This document shows, one piece after another, positions 22,734-36,019 of a stretch of DNA of 64,000 nt; positions within the stretch are counted from its first letter, which is position 1; every line of letters starts with the position of its first letter. The position numbers and the translations under genes are program-made. Below the pieces are notes generated by a model. It saw only the letters and a list, made by a program, of their open reading frames with translations. It did not search any database and was not told the origin of the DNA. The DNA comes from Diplocarpon mali. Taxonomy: Eukaryota > Ascomycota > Leotiomycetes > Helotiales > Drepanopezizaceae. The stretch covers positions 124,001 to 188,000 of the forward strand of contig JAENRP010000013.1 in the NCBI GenBank assembly GCA_024741835.1, given 5' to 3'.

Positions 22734-25080
22734 TTAGCCCAGTTCTTTTCCATCCCAGAAGAACCGTTCGAGGCCCACCCCATTCCACCTAGCCCTCTCA
22801 GTATGCCACCAAGCATCTTTTCCCCTTCTCTTTCTCTTCCCCTTCCCCTCTCCCGCCTCCGAATTCCAACTCCCTGTACACCCATCTCTCCCATTCTCGC
22901 CTCTCTCTAACCACACTTGCACTGCAACCACAGCCTCATCACTCCCCTCAACATCCGGCTTAAGCGAGTAAAGCACTCTACTCTTCACACTACCGCAGTA
23001 CCCAACCGCAAACCGCTCTGCGAACTGCCCATCCGCAGCCCAGAGGCTAACTTGGAGCTTTGGGTTTTGTGCCGCGGTGTCGATACGGTGCTGGGCCATG
23101 CGTCTCGACATTGCTAGACTCATGCCAATCTCTCTGTCGCTGGAGCAGTGGGAGGAGGCTGGTGTAGACATATTTAGGGAGAAAGCGGACCGGGTGGGTG
23201 ATTTTAGGTGGGCGGAACTGTGGGAGTTGGAGCTGCTGCGTGACGAGAAGAGGGACTGGGTGGGGGAGTGGGTAGGGGAGGGGTTTGGTGCGCTTTGCGA
23301 ATAGGGAGATCGGGTGGGTTTCATGTTGTGATAGCGGTCTGCGGGTAGCTCGATGCGTTCGCACGGTTTGCAAAGACGCTGGACTTGGTGAAGTTAGCAC
23401 CGTCGCTTGCGTAGGGTTTTGGGCATGGTCTCGAAATCCCAGGTTTCTATTTGTCAATTATACCCGAGGAACTGAAAACATTAGCATGGCAAATGAAAAT
23501 TTACACGTACGAGTACCATCGTGGTCTGTTGGAGCACGCAGAGTTCGGAGAGACGGAAACCCCCCACACGCAAGTGATTTCGACAGAATATCTGTAGCTT
23601 GATAATCGTCAGGCTTGGTGAACTCCCAATGTAAGTACTGCAGGGCGGTTGATGCCAGGTACGGATGCAAGTAAATCTTGGTATCAATCGGCAGCGACGG
23701 CGAAGGTCCTTGGGAGAGGGTGAAATGAGTAAGCGTTTTCAGACGCGAGAAGAGCCTCGCTAGGACCGCAAGAGATAGAATTGGCAGCGAAATCAGCGAC
23801 AAAGATGTCAAGGAATCTGTTCTGGCTGGAGCTCCGTAATTTGAAAGTCCGTCGGCGGTCACGCCTGGGAGATTGTCTAGACGAAGCGATTTGAGAGATG
23901 GTAGTAGCAGAAGCGTCTCGTCGTTGAACGATATGGCAGGAAAGGATGACACGAGTAGATTTTCGAGCGACGGTAGAGAGTGGAATATAGCCGTGAAGAG
24001 CGGAGAGTCAATCGTACCACCTGCGTTGCACTGAAGAAACAGGCTCTTCAGATGAGCCCAATTCGCATGATAAGCAAGGAAATCGTCACACTGCTCCGGA
24101 AGAAGTGGACTGGGAGCAAGTATCGGAGTGAGGAATTCGGAATCCGTTGATATATTGTAGCGATGTTGTCTCTGGAAAGGGCTCGCACTGATCACCCAGA
24201 CTTTTTCAGTCAGCCTCCTACGTGTCGAGAGTGCATGGATAAATTTTGTAAATTCGTGATTGTAGACTGGGTGGAAGCCAGGAAGGCGTTCGAGATTTGG
24301 ACAAGTCATGATCAACGATGCTACCAGCTCCAGATATTCATCCTGCTCCTTCTTGCTCTTCGCAACATCTGGCGTAGCGGGTACCTTGAGCGATTTGACA
24401 TAGCTCGCCAACTCAGGTCGAGTCCGGAGGGTCCTCCGCAGCAGTCTCAGCCTGGTTCCGAATTTGAGCTTCAACTTTTTAGTGTGGATTATGGAATCGC
24501 AACCGATGAGCTGAATATCCTCATAGAGCACGCTCCTGGCCGCCCTCCACCACTTCTTGCAGCTCAGTCCCAGATTGTTTAAATCCCGCATCCAGCATGT
24601 TGAGCAGCTCAGGCTTCCACTGCCCAGATGTAACCTTTTAAGCTCCGCCAGAACTGCCAAGATTATCTCCTCGGGCAATTTCTTGAAGCCCTCTCCCCGC
24701 ACCGTGAATGCCTGTCCGGCAGCCATCATGTCCGCTCTAAGTAGTCCTGTTCTTCGCGGAGGTAGCGGTATGTTCTTCTGTTTTCTCCCATGTCCTCCAG
24801 CTCCGTTACGTGCAGAATCTGGCATTGACTGAGGCGGGATCCACTTTCCAGGGGTAGCACTCGGTGACATCGCAGGTCTGATTGCAAGGAAGCCATGTCT
24901 GATACCGGTGCTAGTATTCGGGCCCAAGTACATACTCTTCTGGCTTCTACGGCTCGAAGCGTAGTCTCTCGACGAAATAACGCTTAAGGGATTCTTGTGT
25001 CTGGACTGGAAGCTTGGTCGAGACGTAATCGAGCTGACGGCAGCAGAGGGCGGTCGCGCGTGCAGTTGCGAAGCTTCCAT
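22734..25080 (-). CDS. F-box-like fungal protein with leucine-rich repeats
   Basis: Two exons (25080-23511 and 23383-22734) with a 127-nt intron (GTACGT donor, GCTAAC branch, AAG acceptor) give 739 aa. The start at 25080 (MEASQLHARP) is preferred; the frame stays open to 25236. After a disordered N-terminus, an F-box-like motif appears at KLPEEIILAVLAEL with SCKKWWRAARSVLYEDI. Leucine-rich repeat-like segments follow (LPSLENLLVSSF, LLPSLKSLRLDNL). The intron joins DHDGT to LQRLCKPCERIELPADRY, and the last exon carries RMAQHRIDTAAQNPKL, a YSLKPDVEGSDEAVV block and KDAWWHTERARW. The exact frame fit supports one gene. F-box proteins usually select substrates for SCF ubiquitin ligases. Confidence 0.82.
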
Positions 25081-25236
25081 CTCATGTGCTATTTTCCTCA
25101 GGGAATGAAGGGAGCAGTGAACTAGAGATCTCCTGTGAAGGATTTGGGCGAGCAAGTAGGGTATGAAGCCGCAGACTTGTGCCTCTGAGTCGAGGGTAGG
25201 GGCGCATGTGATGCGTGTCTCGAGGGTCCTGCTCAC

Positions 25237-28200
25237 AGTATGATCAAAGACTCTGCTCCTCAGCCGGACTCTTCACGGGCCGTGTATTGTGCAATCAATT
25301 GAAGAGGACGGCAAATGGCTGTTGTTGTTTGAGCAGACAGAGAGGAAGCTCTGTTTGTAGTACATGGTGTTAGCGCAAGCCATCTTCATCTCGTGTTTCC
25401 CTTGATATGACCAAAAACCTATTAGGACATCGTGAAGTGCACTGCCTTCCCGCATTGGGATTAAGCTGGCGCATCTTATGAGTTGTTTCGGACCAGGAGC
25501 TTGAACGAATAGAGATTTGGTGGGGTGGGATGTTGTACGGTTAGAAGGTGGAAATGAGAATGGGGTGAGGCTAAAGAGCCGGCTGGAAATGCAGCGTGCA
25601 AATGATGCTCCGAGCGTAGCGAGTTGGCCCAGAACATCAACACATGCAAGCAACCACGTGCATTACCATAAACAAGCTAGCCTTTTTTTTCCCATTTAAA
25701 AGAGAGGCGAAGGAGCAGAGAGGAATGGGAATACTTCAGAATTGTAAATAAATAATAAAACATTTAAATCTGATGAAGAAATGCAGAAAACACAGACCAA
25801 TTCCCGTTACCAAGACGGCTGCGTGCAGAACCATCTGGTACGTCAGTAGGCGAGAGGAAATTTGGCCATTGTTAAACATCATCAATCAGCAAAGCAGTTC
25901 AAGAAATAAGACAAGAAGCTTAGACCACCAGATTTCCCTTCCCTTCGGAAAAAGAAAGTTAAGAGTTAAAGCAGATCTATCTCCATAGGGCTTGGTAGGA
26001 AGACCACCGCTCCTGTATTCACCATCCATTGAAATAATCATAGGTAGTCTTTGGTTTCTAGGAAATGGCCAATAAATGCTGCGGCGTCCCTCCTCGGCCT
26101 TCTGTTCCTCAAAATTTCATTCTACACAAGTTTGCGAATCACCTTGGAGGCAAATCCTCCCCCCCCGAACATCTGAGCCAAGCCAGCCACAATATTGCTT
26201 CCTGCTCGTCAATGGCCGAAGATCCAGTAAGCCACGACGCCGGGGAGAGAGCAGAGCGCTCGTGCTGAGATCTCTGTGGCTGCATAGATTGTATCTACTT
26301 TGTCGTAGGCCTTGCAAACAATCACCACATTAGCGCCATTTGAAGAGGGTTTTCGTATGGGTTAGCTAGATCAAATTCTAACTTCATGTGGTGTTTGTTT
26401 GGCCTGCGATTACGTAGTTGAGAAATGATCAAGTAAACATGAGACAAAACTTCGGAAATCAGCGGTAATAGAGTATTATAGCTAAGAGCACTCAAAGAAA
26501 ACGATATCTGAACCAACCCGAAGAGGCCACCCGGCTTCTACTCTACACCCGATCTTTGTATCCGGTTCAAGCCATGGTATTCACGTGACCTGGTATTTTT
26601 CCAAACAAAAAAAGCCGACTCTTTTCTGCCGAGTGAGGATCTCCACATGGAGGGATTCCTAGGTAAAATAAAATGCTGTACAGGAGTCCAATACGTGCTA
26701 CTTGCAAAAGCTACAGCCACTCACGCGGAAGAATGCTTCTGTTGCTACGTTGATCATTGATGGTTGCCTAGTCAGGTAACCGAGAACAATACCAACATCC
26801 CTTCGCGCCACGCAGTGGTCGGGGGTGAGTAACAACATCACGAAATCTGGACACCGCAAAGCTTTATTTATCCTATAGATCTTAACATATAGTGGGTGGT
26901 AAGGAAATTGAAGTAATATTTACATCTCGCAGAAGCAATTTCACCTGTCGCTGCATCATACGGCAGAGTATAGCATACGGTCACTGCAGCAGGGAAAGGG
27001 AAGGCAAAAGCGAGAGCGAAAGCGAAAGCGGAAGCGAAATCGAACTAGAGCGCCATGGACACCACTATATGCTTGAATAGTACGCTGGAAATCATGTAAT
27101 TGCGCACTGATGCCGATGAGATGGGCGGGAGGTGGAGGCAGGGAGAGCGTGGTTCGTGTTATGTTGTTCCCTCTATACCCCCTGAGAGTAAGTTGAAATA
27201 ATTATGTACGATTTTCCGGATTACAGCTCTGGGAGATGGAATTCATACTCTGGTCATGGGAACGACTTTTGATGGCTAGGTTATAGACTTGACCTCTTCA
27301 TTCCCAAATCCAATAACCGTAGATCCTACACGGCTAAGCTCTGCACCCCGCGCGGACTCAGTGACTGGGTACCCACTACGAGCCTCGCAAGATGTACTTC
27401 AAAGCTGTACCCATTTCCCTGCATATGAATATCACGCGCCGCGGCACCGCCAGGGGAAACCTCCACGTATCTACCGGTGACTTGGTATACTTCAGCAGCC
27501 TCTGTAAGATCACGGGCGATTGGAACATCGGTGGCATTTCGCCCTTTCGCCTTCCCGGTGCTTTGTAGAATAACGTGTGGGCTTAACAGATCATTCGCGT
27601 TGGCTTCGAGGGGCTGAGATTTGAGAAGGGCTCGCTGTTAATATGACATGGTACCGGCAGTGTTTGTTGGTTTCAGAGGTGAATGGGCGAGATGCGGGCT
27701 TGGGGATTTCTGTTACGGGAATTGCCAAATTGGAGGTGTTGATTTGAAGCCGTAGGATTCCAGTTGCGGGTTCCCGGTCTGGAAGCAAATGAAAGGTTAC
27801 ATTTTTACATCAGAAACTTAAAAGTAGACTATGCGGTAAAGCAGCGCATATATCATAGCGAGAGTAAGGCTCTCTGGGTTTCGTAGAGGAAGTTTCAGTC
27901 GGATCCTTTCTGCTTATGAATGACAAAACACGCTCAAATAGTAAGTCTTGAGCTGTTGTGACCTGATCCCCCCAGAGACCAGTGTTGCCAATACTTGCAT
28001 ATGAATTGTCGTCATAGATGAGAACAACTATTATTCAAATTGTTCCTCACGCCACTGAGTAAACAAATCTCCTAAGGTTTATAGTCAAATCAGTTGAGTC
28101 AACTCAACTCTTCGCTCTTCCAAGGTTAGTCAGTGGATACAAAAACAACATTCTATGGATTTTCAATAAAAAGAGTCATGAATTAAAGCACTTAAAAGGC

Positions 28201-28953
28201 TTACACTGATTACTTGGTCTGCTACATGCAATTCTGACACCGCTTCAATTAGCCGCTAAGCCCAAGGGCCAAGAAGCGTAATCTTTTCTTAGGCCTGGAA
28301 TTTATAATTTTGCAATTCCAGAAAGTCGCAAAGGGAAACGTTCTTGTAAGAAGCAGGATTAGAGAAGGCCTGCATAATCTGATCGTTGAACTGCTAGGTA
28401 CGGCTAACAAAAGTCATTGACTTTGCTTGCATACGTCTGTGATATATGGGACTGTAGGCTGTGTATTCTTGGAACTTTCTGATTTTCTGAATAGCTCTTC
28501 GGCATTTGATTCACCGTATGAGTTTCTTGAGAGATATTAAGATGGTTCTTCGCGAGCCCATTAGTCAAAGACCAATGGATTTTGAAGAGGCAATCTACCA
28601 ACGCGGTCCAGGGTTAAAAGAGCAAATTAGCGTATGCAAGTAGCAGTGACAAGAAAAGACTGATTTTCAGCGACATTTGGCGAGGGATATAAATATGAGA
28701 GGAGTTATTGTGCAACTTTTAGGGGGTATGTATCTCTTTGTAGCTTCTGCGAGGACTTTGAGGCTTGATGTCGAAGAGTCAAAAATAAGTAAACAAACGT
28801 TTCTTGGGACCAATCAATACAGACATTTTCCCACCCGCTGCAAGCACACTATCAAGTAAAAGCTAGCAGCAATAAATTAAAGAATCTCTATCAGCATAAG
28901 CAGCCTGGTTTGATTGTCTCTGGAAGCGATCAAAGAAGCGCTAATTTAACCAT
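25237..28953. other. Gene-poor stretch
   Basis: No convincing gene in 3.7 kb. A purine-rich imperfect hexamer tract (GCGAAA/GCGAGA units) lies at about 27,006-27,045. Small open frames (60-126 codons) show no motif. Confidence 0.5.
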
Positions 28954-30267
28954 GTGAAGAACATTACCGAGGTGTTAGCGTCTTTTCTCCTGACACAAGT
29001 TATTCGGCTCACCTTAACTTTGGGTTCTCTTTCTGGAACAACATCATCATCTGCAACGACGCAGACTGAATCGACCACGATGGAGTCTGCAGAAGAAGAT
29101 ATCGGCTCCAAGGAAAACCGCTCTATATCAACACCCGCTCTAGGTTTGATGATCGGCTCTGCGACCTCCCAAGAAGCATCTGCCCTTGCCTTGACACCGC
29201 GAACTGCGAATTCAAATGGACTTTGGACCAGCAATCAGAGTTCTCTATTAGGGACCAGACTTTCAGTTGATCCCGCTTTAATTTCCGCTCCTCCTGGGCC
29301 TCCTTTGATGGTTCCGGCAGCCTCTACGAGCAACTTAACAACTCTTCCAGAAAGCCTCATTGGTAATCCCCTTACTTCCAAGATCTGGGTTCCACTTGAA
29401 ACGTTCGCGCTTTTCCAAGAGTTTCCACTCGAGCTTCGCCGTATGGTCTACAATGAAGCACTGCCTGCTCCTTCTGTTCTGCGTAAGTCGCTTTCTACTG
29501 TCCACAATGCAACACTACTATAAATCATACCAGAGATGAGTATTGATCTGACCATATGAGATGTAGAGCTTGGCTATACAATTAGAAAGAAGAAGAGCAA
29601 GGAAGTAACAGTCAGCAACGCTCTGTTCTACCCGCAGCTTGATAATGATTTCTCTAAAGCGCATCTTTACGCGCAACGCGAGATTGGACTTCTCTCTGCC
29701 CACAGAGAGTCGCGAGAAGTCTACATTAGAGCGATGCCAATCAACATGCCTATGACTATCAAGGGCCGCCGCTCGCTGAAGGGCGCACTTCATCTGTCGC
29801 ACGAAGACCTCATTTATCTTGATACTTTTTGGCGCTTCGCTACAGATAGTAGAGTATTCCCTCTCAATCGCACTATCCAGGCCTTGGTAGGACAAAAATG
29901 GACTGGACAGATTACTCGGATCGCCTTTTCAAAGATGGACTTCCGAGAAGCATTCGGCACTGACACTTACGATTCGTACATTGCTCTGCTACCCGGCACA
30001 CTTCCGCGCCTACAAGAGATCAAGATTGCCGAACACGAATTTCGAGAGTATGTCCCCAGTGGACCCGGTTCTGTCCCCGACAGCTCTCAAAACCACATAT
30101 TGCTGGGATATCAAAAGGTTGACCCAAACGAGCCCCATGATCCTTCTTGGTCATCTCACTGGCGCTGGCGAACGTACTGTAACTACGATCAGATTCTGCA
30201 AGATAAAATCTGCAAGAACGCCACCGCTATCTCCGCCAACTGGATGCCGGTTATCTCCCCCCTGTGA
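28954..30267 (+). CDS. 2EXR-domain fungal protein of unknown function
   Basis: Two exons (28954-29482 and 29567-30267) with an 84-nt intron (GTAAGT...GATGTAG) keep frame and give about 409 aa. A later start at 29080 (MESAEEDIG) is also possible and would remove 42 residues. The N-terminus is Ser/Thr/Pro-rich. Then comes FALFQEFPLELRRMVYNEALP, the signature of fungal 2EXR-type proteins. The second exon carries LSAHRESREVYIRAMPINMP and a DLIYLDTFWRF segment, both typical of the C-terminal half. These proteins are abundant in Pezizomycotina and have no established function. Confidence 0.82.
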
Positions 30268-33200
30268 TCACAAAAATTCACGACAACGAGATCTCGAGGA
30301 GCTTTAGACATTCGCTTTCTGGAGAGGTCAGCCCGGCAGGGATAGGGAGGGTGGACTTAGTCTGATACTTTTCATTTGCGTCGGAAGCTTAGTGGTACAA
30401 ACTACAATGGATTTTAGGCCACGATTCTGAGGTTATGTTCTCCCTGTGATGAAGATTTCGATTTTCTTCTCGGAAGAATGCAAGGCTGCAGAGAGATTCT
30501 GGGCGAGCAAACTGTAGAAGCAAAGATGACACCAAACGGGCACTACCAGAATAAAATGCTCTGCAGAACTCAGAGATATGCAATCGATTCCCCCTGCCTC
30601 CATCGATCCTGATGAAATCTTGCAAGCAGTGACTTTCATATCTACGTTCTAGATTACTGTTCTGGCTGGCAAGGTGAAGCAATATTTTACATATGAAGCT
30701 ATCTATTATAGGTTAGTAAATACTCACTTGCCCCTTGATCCAAATCTTCAAAGTTTTTATGTTCTTGATATATGTTTCATCGCTCTCACCGTATGAGAAG
30801 CCACAAATTCTCACATCCAACGCATTCCGAACCTACTGCTAAGTACAGCTTCACCTTGAGAAAATAATAAAGAGCCGGGCTTGTGTAATACAAGAGTAAC
30901 TATACATATATCGGTTTACCATAATTCATAAACTACTAATCCTTTCAATTTCAGGTCCTATCTTAGCATCATCTATATTCCAATCTGGCAATAATCAAAT
31001 CCTGATGTTGATGCCTCAGTCTCGCTTAACCATTGCTAGGGACTCACTTGACCTCTCACCTTTTCTTTGGATTCCTTGCTAGATCTCTGTGCTCCAGAGG
31101 AAATGATAGCCGTGTTCTCATGAGAATGAATCAATATTCCCCACTTTGAAAATATCTCTCGGCTTGAGCTTAGGTTGTTTTGTTTACTTTTTCTACACAG
31201 GTGTGTTCTCCACACCTCAACGACAACTCCAATCAATGGAGTTCCAAGGCTCTTATATCTCCTTTTGTCTTAGACAACCATTGTTCCAACTAGTGCACCA
31301 GAGCTACTGTAGCTGTAAGGTTCTGCAGAGCTCCTGCTTAATTCAATTCTGCATTGCAGCTGTCACTTTTCGAAACTATAATCCTCTCTCTCGCCCAAAA
31401 GTCAAAGCTCTGGATTTTCAATACCAACAAACCTAGCCCCAACGATGGTTTTCTACGGCTTTAACCTTGGTGCTTTTGATCTCAATAATAACGAGATGAT
31501 TATATCATTACAATGACCCTCTGGAAGATCGCTCCCTAATCTTAAGACTGTCATCAACCAAGACAAAGACAAAGAGGAAGAGGGAGATTCAATAAGGGAA
31601 GATTCTGTTACTACGTGCAGAAAGCTCTACTCTAAGTTACAAGCCATAATGAGAAGGCTGAGTCTCCCAGTGCCATTGGTCAGTCACATGTCCTTCTACC
31701 TTCCATGTCAATACCCCTATATATATTTTTTTTATTTTTTATTTTTTTGAAAGATGAAGGTAGCCCACTAGCCTGGAGATTATTATGAGCACTACGCAAC
31801 GTTGCAAGTAGCGGTTTCGTAATCCAGCATTCCAGCTTGTTCTTCGCAAGGGTCAACAGCTCGCTTTCGCGAGGGCCGAGGAGCAGCGCGGCAACTACAA
31901 CATGGCACAATCTTTCAGCCTTGCACGGCGCGAGTCCAAGAAGGCTTTGTCATGAGCCATCTACCTGGGAAAGACACATGGAGGTCCCCAAAAGAACCTG
32001 TTTGTAAAGATCGCCAACTGCTGCTCTCATACACTTCCATGGGCCCCGCAGACTAATTCCTTCAAGGACGCGCATCTACTTCTGCCACAAGGATCTGCTA
32101 CACTTGCGCAACTTCTACAGAACCACTCTGAATGATTACATATCACATGATAATCATGCGACGATACCTGGCAGTAGCATGTACTTGTTCGCTCCCCAAC
32201 TGTATTGTTGCCAAGTCCTACAAGTCTCCCAGCAACAACCCTTCTATGTACGTTGAATACCTCGCCACGATGGCCGCTGACACCAGCGATTTCGTCGAAA
32301 AAGAGCCTGCGCATGAACCCAGCTCTTCGGGCTCTCCGGTTCTCTCAAGCTTTCCCGCAGTGGAATGCTCTCAGCCCTGCTACCCACGATCGGGCTATTG
32401 GCACCGTCTTCGCGCACCGCCCTTCTTGCTTGCAGAACACTCTTCCTGGCTTTTGTTGCGTCTCCGATATCATCACAGATGACCGCGTTGGAGCCGTGAT
32501 CCAGGCCAGGATTCTTGTCTCCACGGAATCCTACACGCCTGTCCAGAATTTCACAGTTCCTATAGCCATCTAGCAGGCTGTCTTTTCTTTCTTGCCGCTG
32601 GTTGCATGAAATTCGCGAACTGGGGATCTTGAGATGTTCTTCCATTTACTCTCTTGTTTCGCGTCACGTCATGGATCGCTTCACTTGTACCGGCTTGCGT
32701 TTCTTTTCATAATATTTCTGTAGCATAAGGAAGGTTATGGTGCGCATCTACCTGCTTTCATTCTTCCTTCTCGAGACACGTAGCCGCCTGGTCTTTTCAC
32801 ATTCCAATACTGCTTTCCTGGTGATGGGTCACTATTACCTCGACGGGGCTAGAAGGTGGCTCTGTACCCAATTCAATTTCGGGCGGTACTTGACGCTCTT
32901 CTTTCCACAGACTTGTGTGGACAGTCGTGCTTGGATAGATTGAGGTCAATATTCGCACAAGCGAGTTTACGAAATCCATCAGAACTGCTGAACGTAGAGC
33001 GCTCTTGCAAAATCCGAATCTGGTGACTGGGAAGATCTCACGTGTTTCTCGTGCTAGCACTAACTTTTTTTTTTAAAAAAAAGCCAATTATTACTAGAAA
33101 TCGTGGTATGGCTGTATACAGCTGTCCTGTGCTACACTGTTGACTAACCTGTTGTATCAGCCTACTACTGTTCCTGTATTCATCTCCTTACTCTGTAATT

Positions 33201-34308
33201 CCTGGAATAAACACGAGACCTAGTAGACTCTAACAATCATGGCTGCTCTCCAAAAAGCTCAAAAGAATTACCCGGCATCACCATCACTACAACTTGCCAA
33301 GACGGCCAAGAGCCAACCTATAAATAAACAACAACAGAGTTCTCTCTTCTGCCATACTTTCATCCGTCGAGAACCATTTAAACAGACTTCCCGCCAAGCC
33401 CGGATCAAGCCGCGAAAGCAGTGTCGCCCCTTTTACACGAGGTAGAAAAGACTTCGTCGCTGGCCAGACGAGCACCATGAGAAAGTATGTATAGCCTCAT
33501 AGTCCCGCTGAAAATCCACCCTGGTGTACACGCTAACGCGGCGTTGGTTGGGCCTGCGACGAGAAAAGGCTGCAACATACTATTTTGAGTCTGGATAAAA
33601 CCTAGACACTCTAGCACGAAATGTCAAAAAACGAAGAAGAAAAAAAGGAAAAAAGAGAAGAGACATTAAGCCACAGGGGGCGTTGTCAAAATCAATTCAT
33701 AGTCCTCTCTTTTTTTTTTTTGACCATGTATATCACAAGTAATGAATTAAATAAAATAAAGCCTTGAAAAAACTACCAAAGGATACAAGTTCTCGCTGAA
33801 CGGAGACGTACAGCTAGCTGCGATGCAGCACAGCTACGTCCCACTTCTAGGGCAAGCGCCAAAGGAGAGGTGCGGTTTGCCATCCTCCAGGATGTTGTTT
33901 GCTCTGAGCCGAGTACGTAGCGTCGATTGCGTCGCCTCGGCTTTGCCCCCAGTGTCACGCTCGCGGACGGGAGAGGAGCTCGGGTTTCTGCTGGAGAACC
34001 TGCGTTTCCTCCGCTGGGAGAAGAGCAGGGTCGAGTCCGAACTGGAGAGGGGTGTGGGATTGGTCGTGCAGAGGACTGGGCAGGTGTAGAGGACATGCAA
34101 AGCGCCATCACAGAGAGGAGAGGAGAGGAGAGAGACAAGGCAGTTTGGAAGCCCATACTGGAAACACAAACAATTTGAATTCGACTCAGCATACAAGAAA
34201 TCAACATACAAAAGAAAAAATCTACGAAAGGCCTTCTAGGCAGTTCTCCGGGTCCCCCGCTGCCGTCCGTTCCACGCTCCTCCCCCTCGTTTCCGGCTCG
34301 GGCGCCAT
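30268..34308. other. Gene-poor stretch
   Basis: No supported gene in 4 kb. Frames of 88-133 codons around 32,027-32,650 overlap on both strands without motifs. A/T homopolymers occur at 31,724-31,748, 33,064-33,080 and 33,710-33,721. Confidence 0.5.
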
Positions 34309-34878
34309 CTATTCGGTGTACAGGCAACCGACCGGCTCGGTCACCTCCTCGACAACGACCGCGATGTTCAGGCAGCCGGTCAGGCCGCCGGGGTTCGCGA
34401 GGTTAACCATGGCCCAGATGCTCCAGTCTCCACCCGCGGGGCTGGGGCAGGCAAGCAGACCCTCTTGGCCGAAGGACAGATAGCCGTCTACGATTTCCCA
34501 GCCCACGCGCTCCGAGCCGGCGGGCTCGGGCTGTGCGCCGGTCGTGTAGCCAATCATGCCCTCGCCCGTGGCCGAGCGGTCGACGTAGAAGGCCTGCGGC
34601 GTGGCGCTCTGGGCATACAGATACAGGATGCCGTCAATGATGGTGAAGGTCGCCGAGTTCTGCGGGATGCCGCGGTCACAGCTGGCCCCCTGGGAAGCGA
34701 GGCCGGCGAAGAGGCCCGAGTGGGCGGCGGCGAAGGCGTCGTTGTGGACATCGGTGCCCGTGCGGAAGGCTCGGAGGGCGAAGTACTGCGGAGGGGTGTA
34801 GGAGGAGGGGGCATAGGAGGGGGCAGCGGCGCCGAGAGACGCCAGGGAGGCGAGGATGGTGGCGGTCGAGAAGTACAT
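34309..34878 (-). CDS. PhiA-like secreted cell-wall protein
   Basis: An intronless gene of 189 aa. The start at 34878 (MYFSTATILASLASLGAAAP) gives a classic signal peptide, cleaved after about residue 19; longer in-frame translation upstream is not needed. The mature part carries YFALRAFRTGTDVHN, LFAGLASQGASCDR, TIIDGILYLYA, YVDRSATGEGMIGYTTGAQP, LACPSP and a C-terminal VVEEVTEPVGCLY. These match the order of motifs in Aspergillus PhiA, a secreted wall protein needed for normal phialide and conidium development. The four cysteines agree with two disulphides. Third-position GC is high compared with nearby intergenic DNA, as for well-expressed genes. Confidence 0.9.
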   Translation of the reverse strand: MYFSTATILASLASLGAAAPSYAPSSYTPPQYFALRAFRTGTDVHNDAFAAAHSGLFAGLASQGASCDRGIPQNSATFTIIDGILYLYAQSATPQAFYVDRSATGEGMIGYTTGAQPEPAGSERVGWEIVDGYLSFGQEGLLACPSPAGGDWSIWAMVNLANPGGLTGCLNIAVVVEEVTEPVGCLYTE

Positions 34879-36019
34879 CTTTGTGGTTGGTGTCTGTTGA
34901 GGATCTGAAGAGGAATTGGAGAGTGCTGCTTGTTTGTTTGGTTTCTGGTAGCGAGCGTGGGAGTTGGGCGGGGTTGCTGGTAACGAGCGTGTATGTTGGT
35001 TGGAGAGCTGGAAGCTGGCGCGAATGTTGGTGGCGATGGTGAAGACGGGGAGCTGGGAGAAGGGTCTTATATACCTTGATCCAGCTCCCAACTGCTGATC
35101 CGGCTTCCATGGCCCGGGTGACCGAGGCGAGTACTGAGTACACAGGGACGTCGTAGAAGTCAACGGGGAAGTTCCACCGACGAAACATCGAGGATCGTCG
35201 GAATTGTGGCGGAGAGGCATTGAAGCTTCTCGTGTTGACACTGCCGAGCGGGTCCATCCCATGCTGCCCCCGTCTTCCCATTGGGCTGCGTCGTTGAGGG
35301 CAGACTTGGCACTGTCACAGCTAGACAGGTCGACGGCGCAGTTGCAACGAAACTCTGCTCGTAATTCTTGGATGCTATTTTTGGGCTGGGGATTGGGATG
35401 ATACATCGCGTTGGCTGTGGAGAAGACGACTACCGACGGTGCACCGTGGCTTGCCATCCGCGCGGAGACGACCCTGGCCATGCGGGGTGTTCCGTCGGGG
35501 TACGGCTACCGACCCACAAGGCGGAGGATTCCCCGGGGAAGTTTCGTCTCTCCAAGACCTGGCACCTTGACACTGGACGAGGAGGAATTCCCCGAAACAC
35601 GATAAGAATAACAGTTGCATGCCTCGCGGTTGGCTGCCGGACTCGCGCAACCTGGTCATCCTACGTCGAGTTGGCGAGGAGATTAACCGAGGGGCATCCA
35701 GCCCTGACCTCTACAATCCAAGGTGGATGCGCATGCGGGAGAAAGAACAGCAGACGTCCAGCTCGGGTTCGGGCGCTCTGGAATTGGCCGTTCCGCGCAC
35801 ACCCGCTGATCCCAAAGCAAAAAGCAGCCGGGTGGACATCCTTCTCGTTCGAAGGCGCAGGCATGACTTGTAACTCTTGAAACGTGGAGACCGAGACGGC
35901 GTAGGCAGAGGTACGGCGATCCGGCTCCATCCCAGCACCCCGGTGCACAGAACGTGCGGGAGATGTCCAAAGAAAAATCATAGGTTCTCCCACAATCCTC
36001 TCGTCAAGCCATATCCCAT
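34879..36019. other. Intergenic region between PhiA-like and F-box genes
   Basis: This is the upstream region of the PhiA-like gene. Overlapping open frames on both strands are products of high GC content, and none carries a motif. Confidence 0.5.

Noticed and set aside
34879..35481. N-terminal extension of the PhiA-like protein by 201 residues
   Set aside because: The internal ATG at 34878 begins a perfect signal peptide, which would be buried by the extension; PhiA relatives are about 185 aa.
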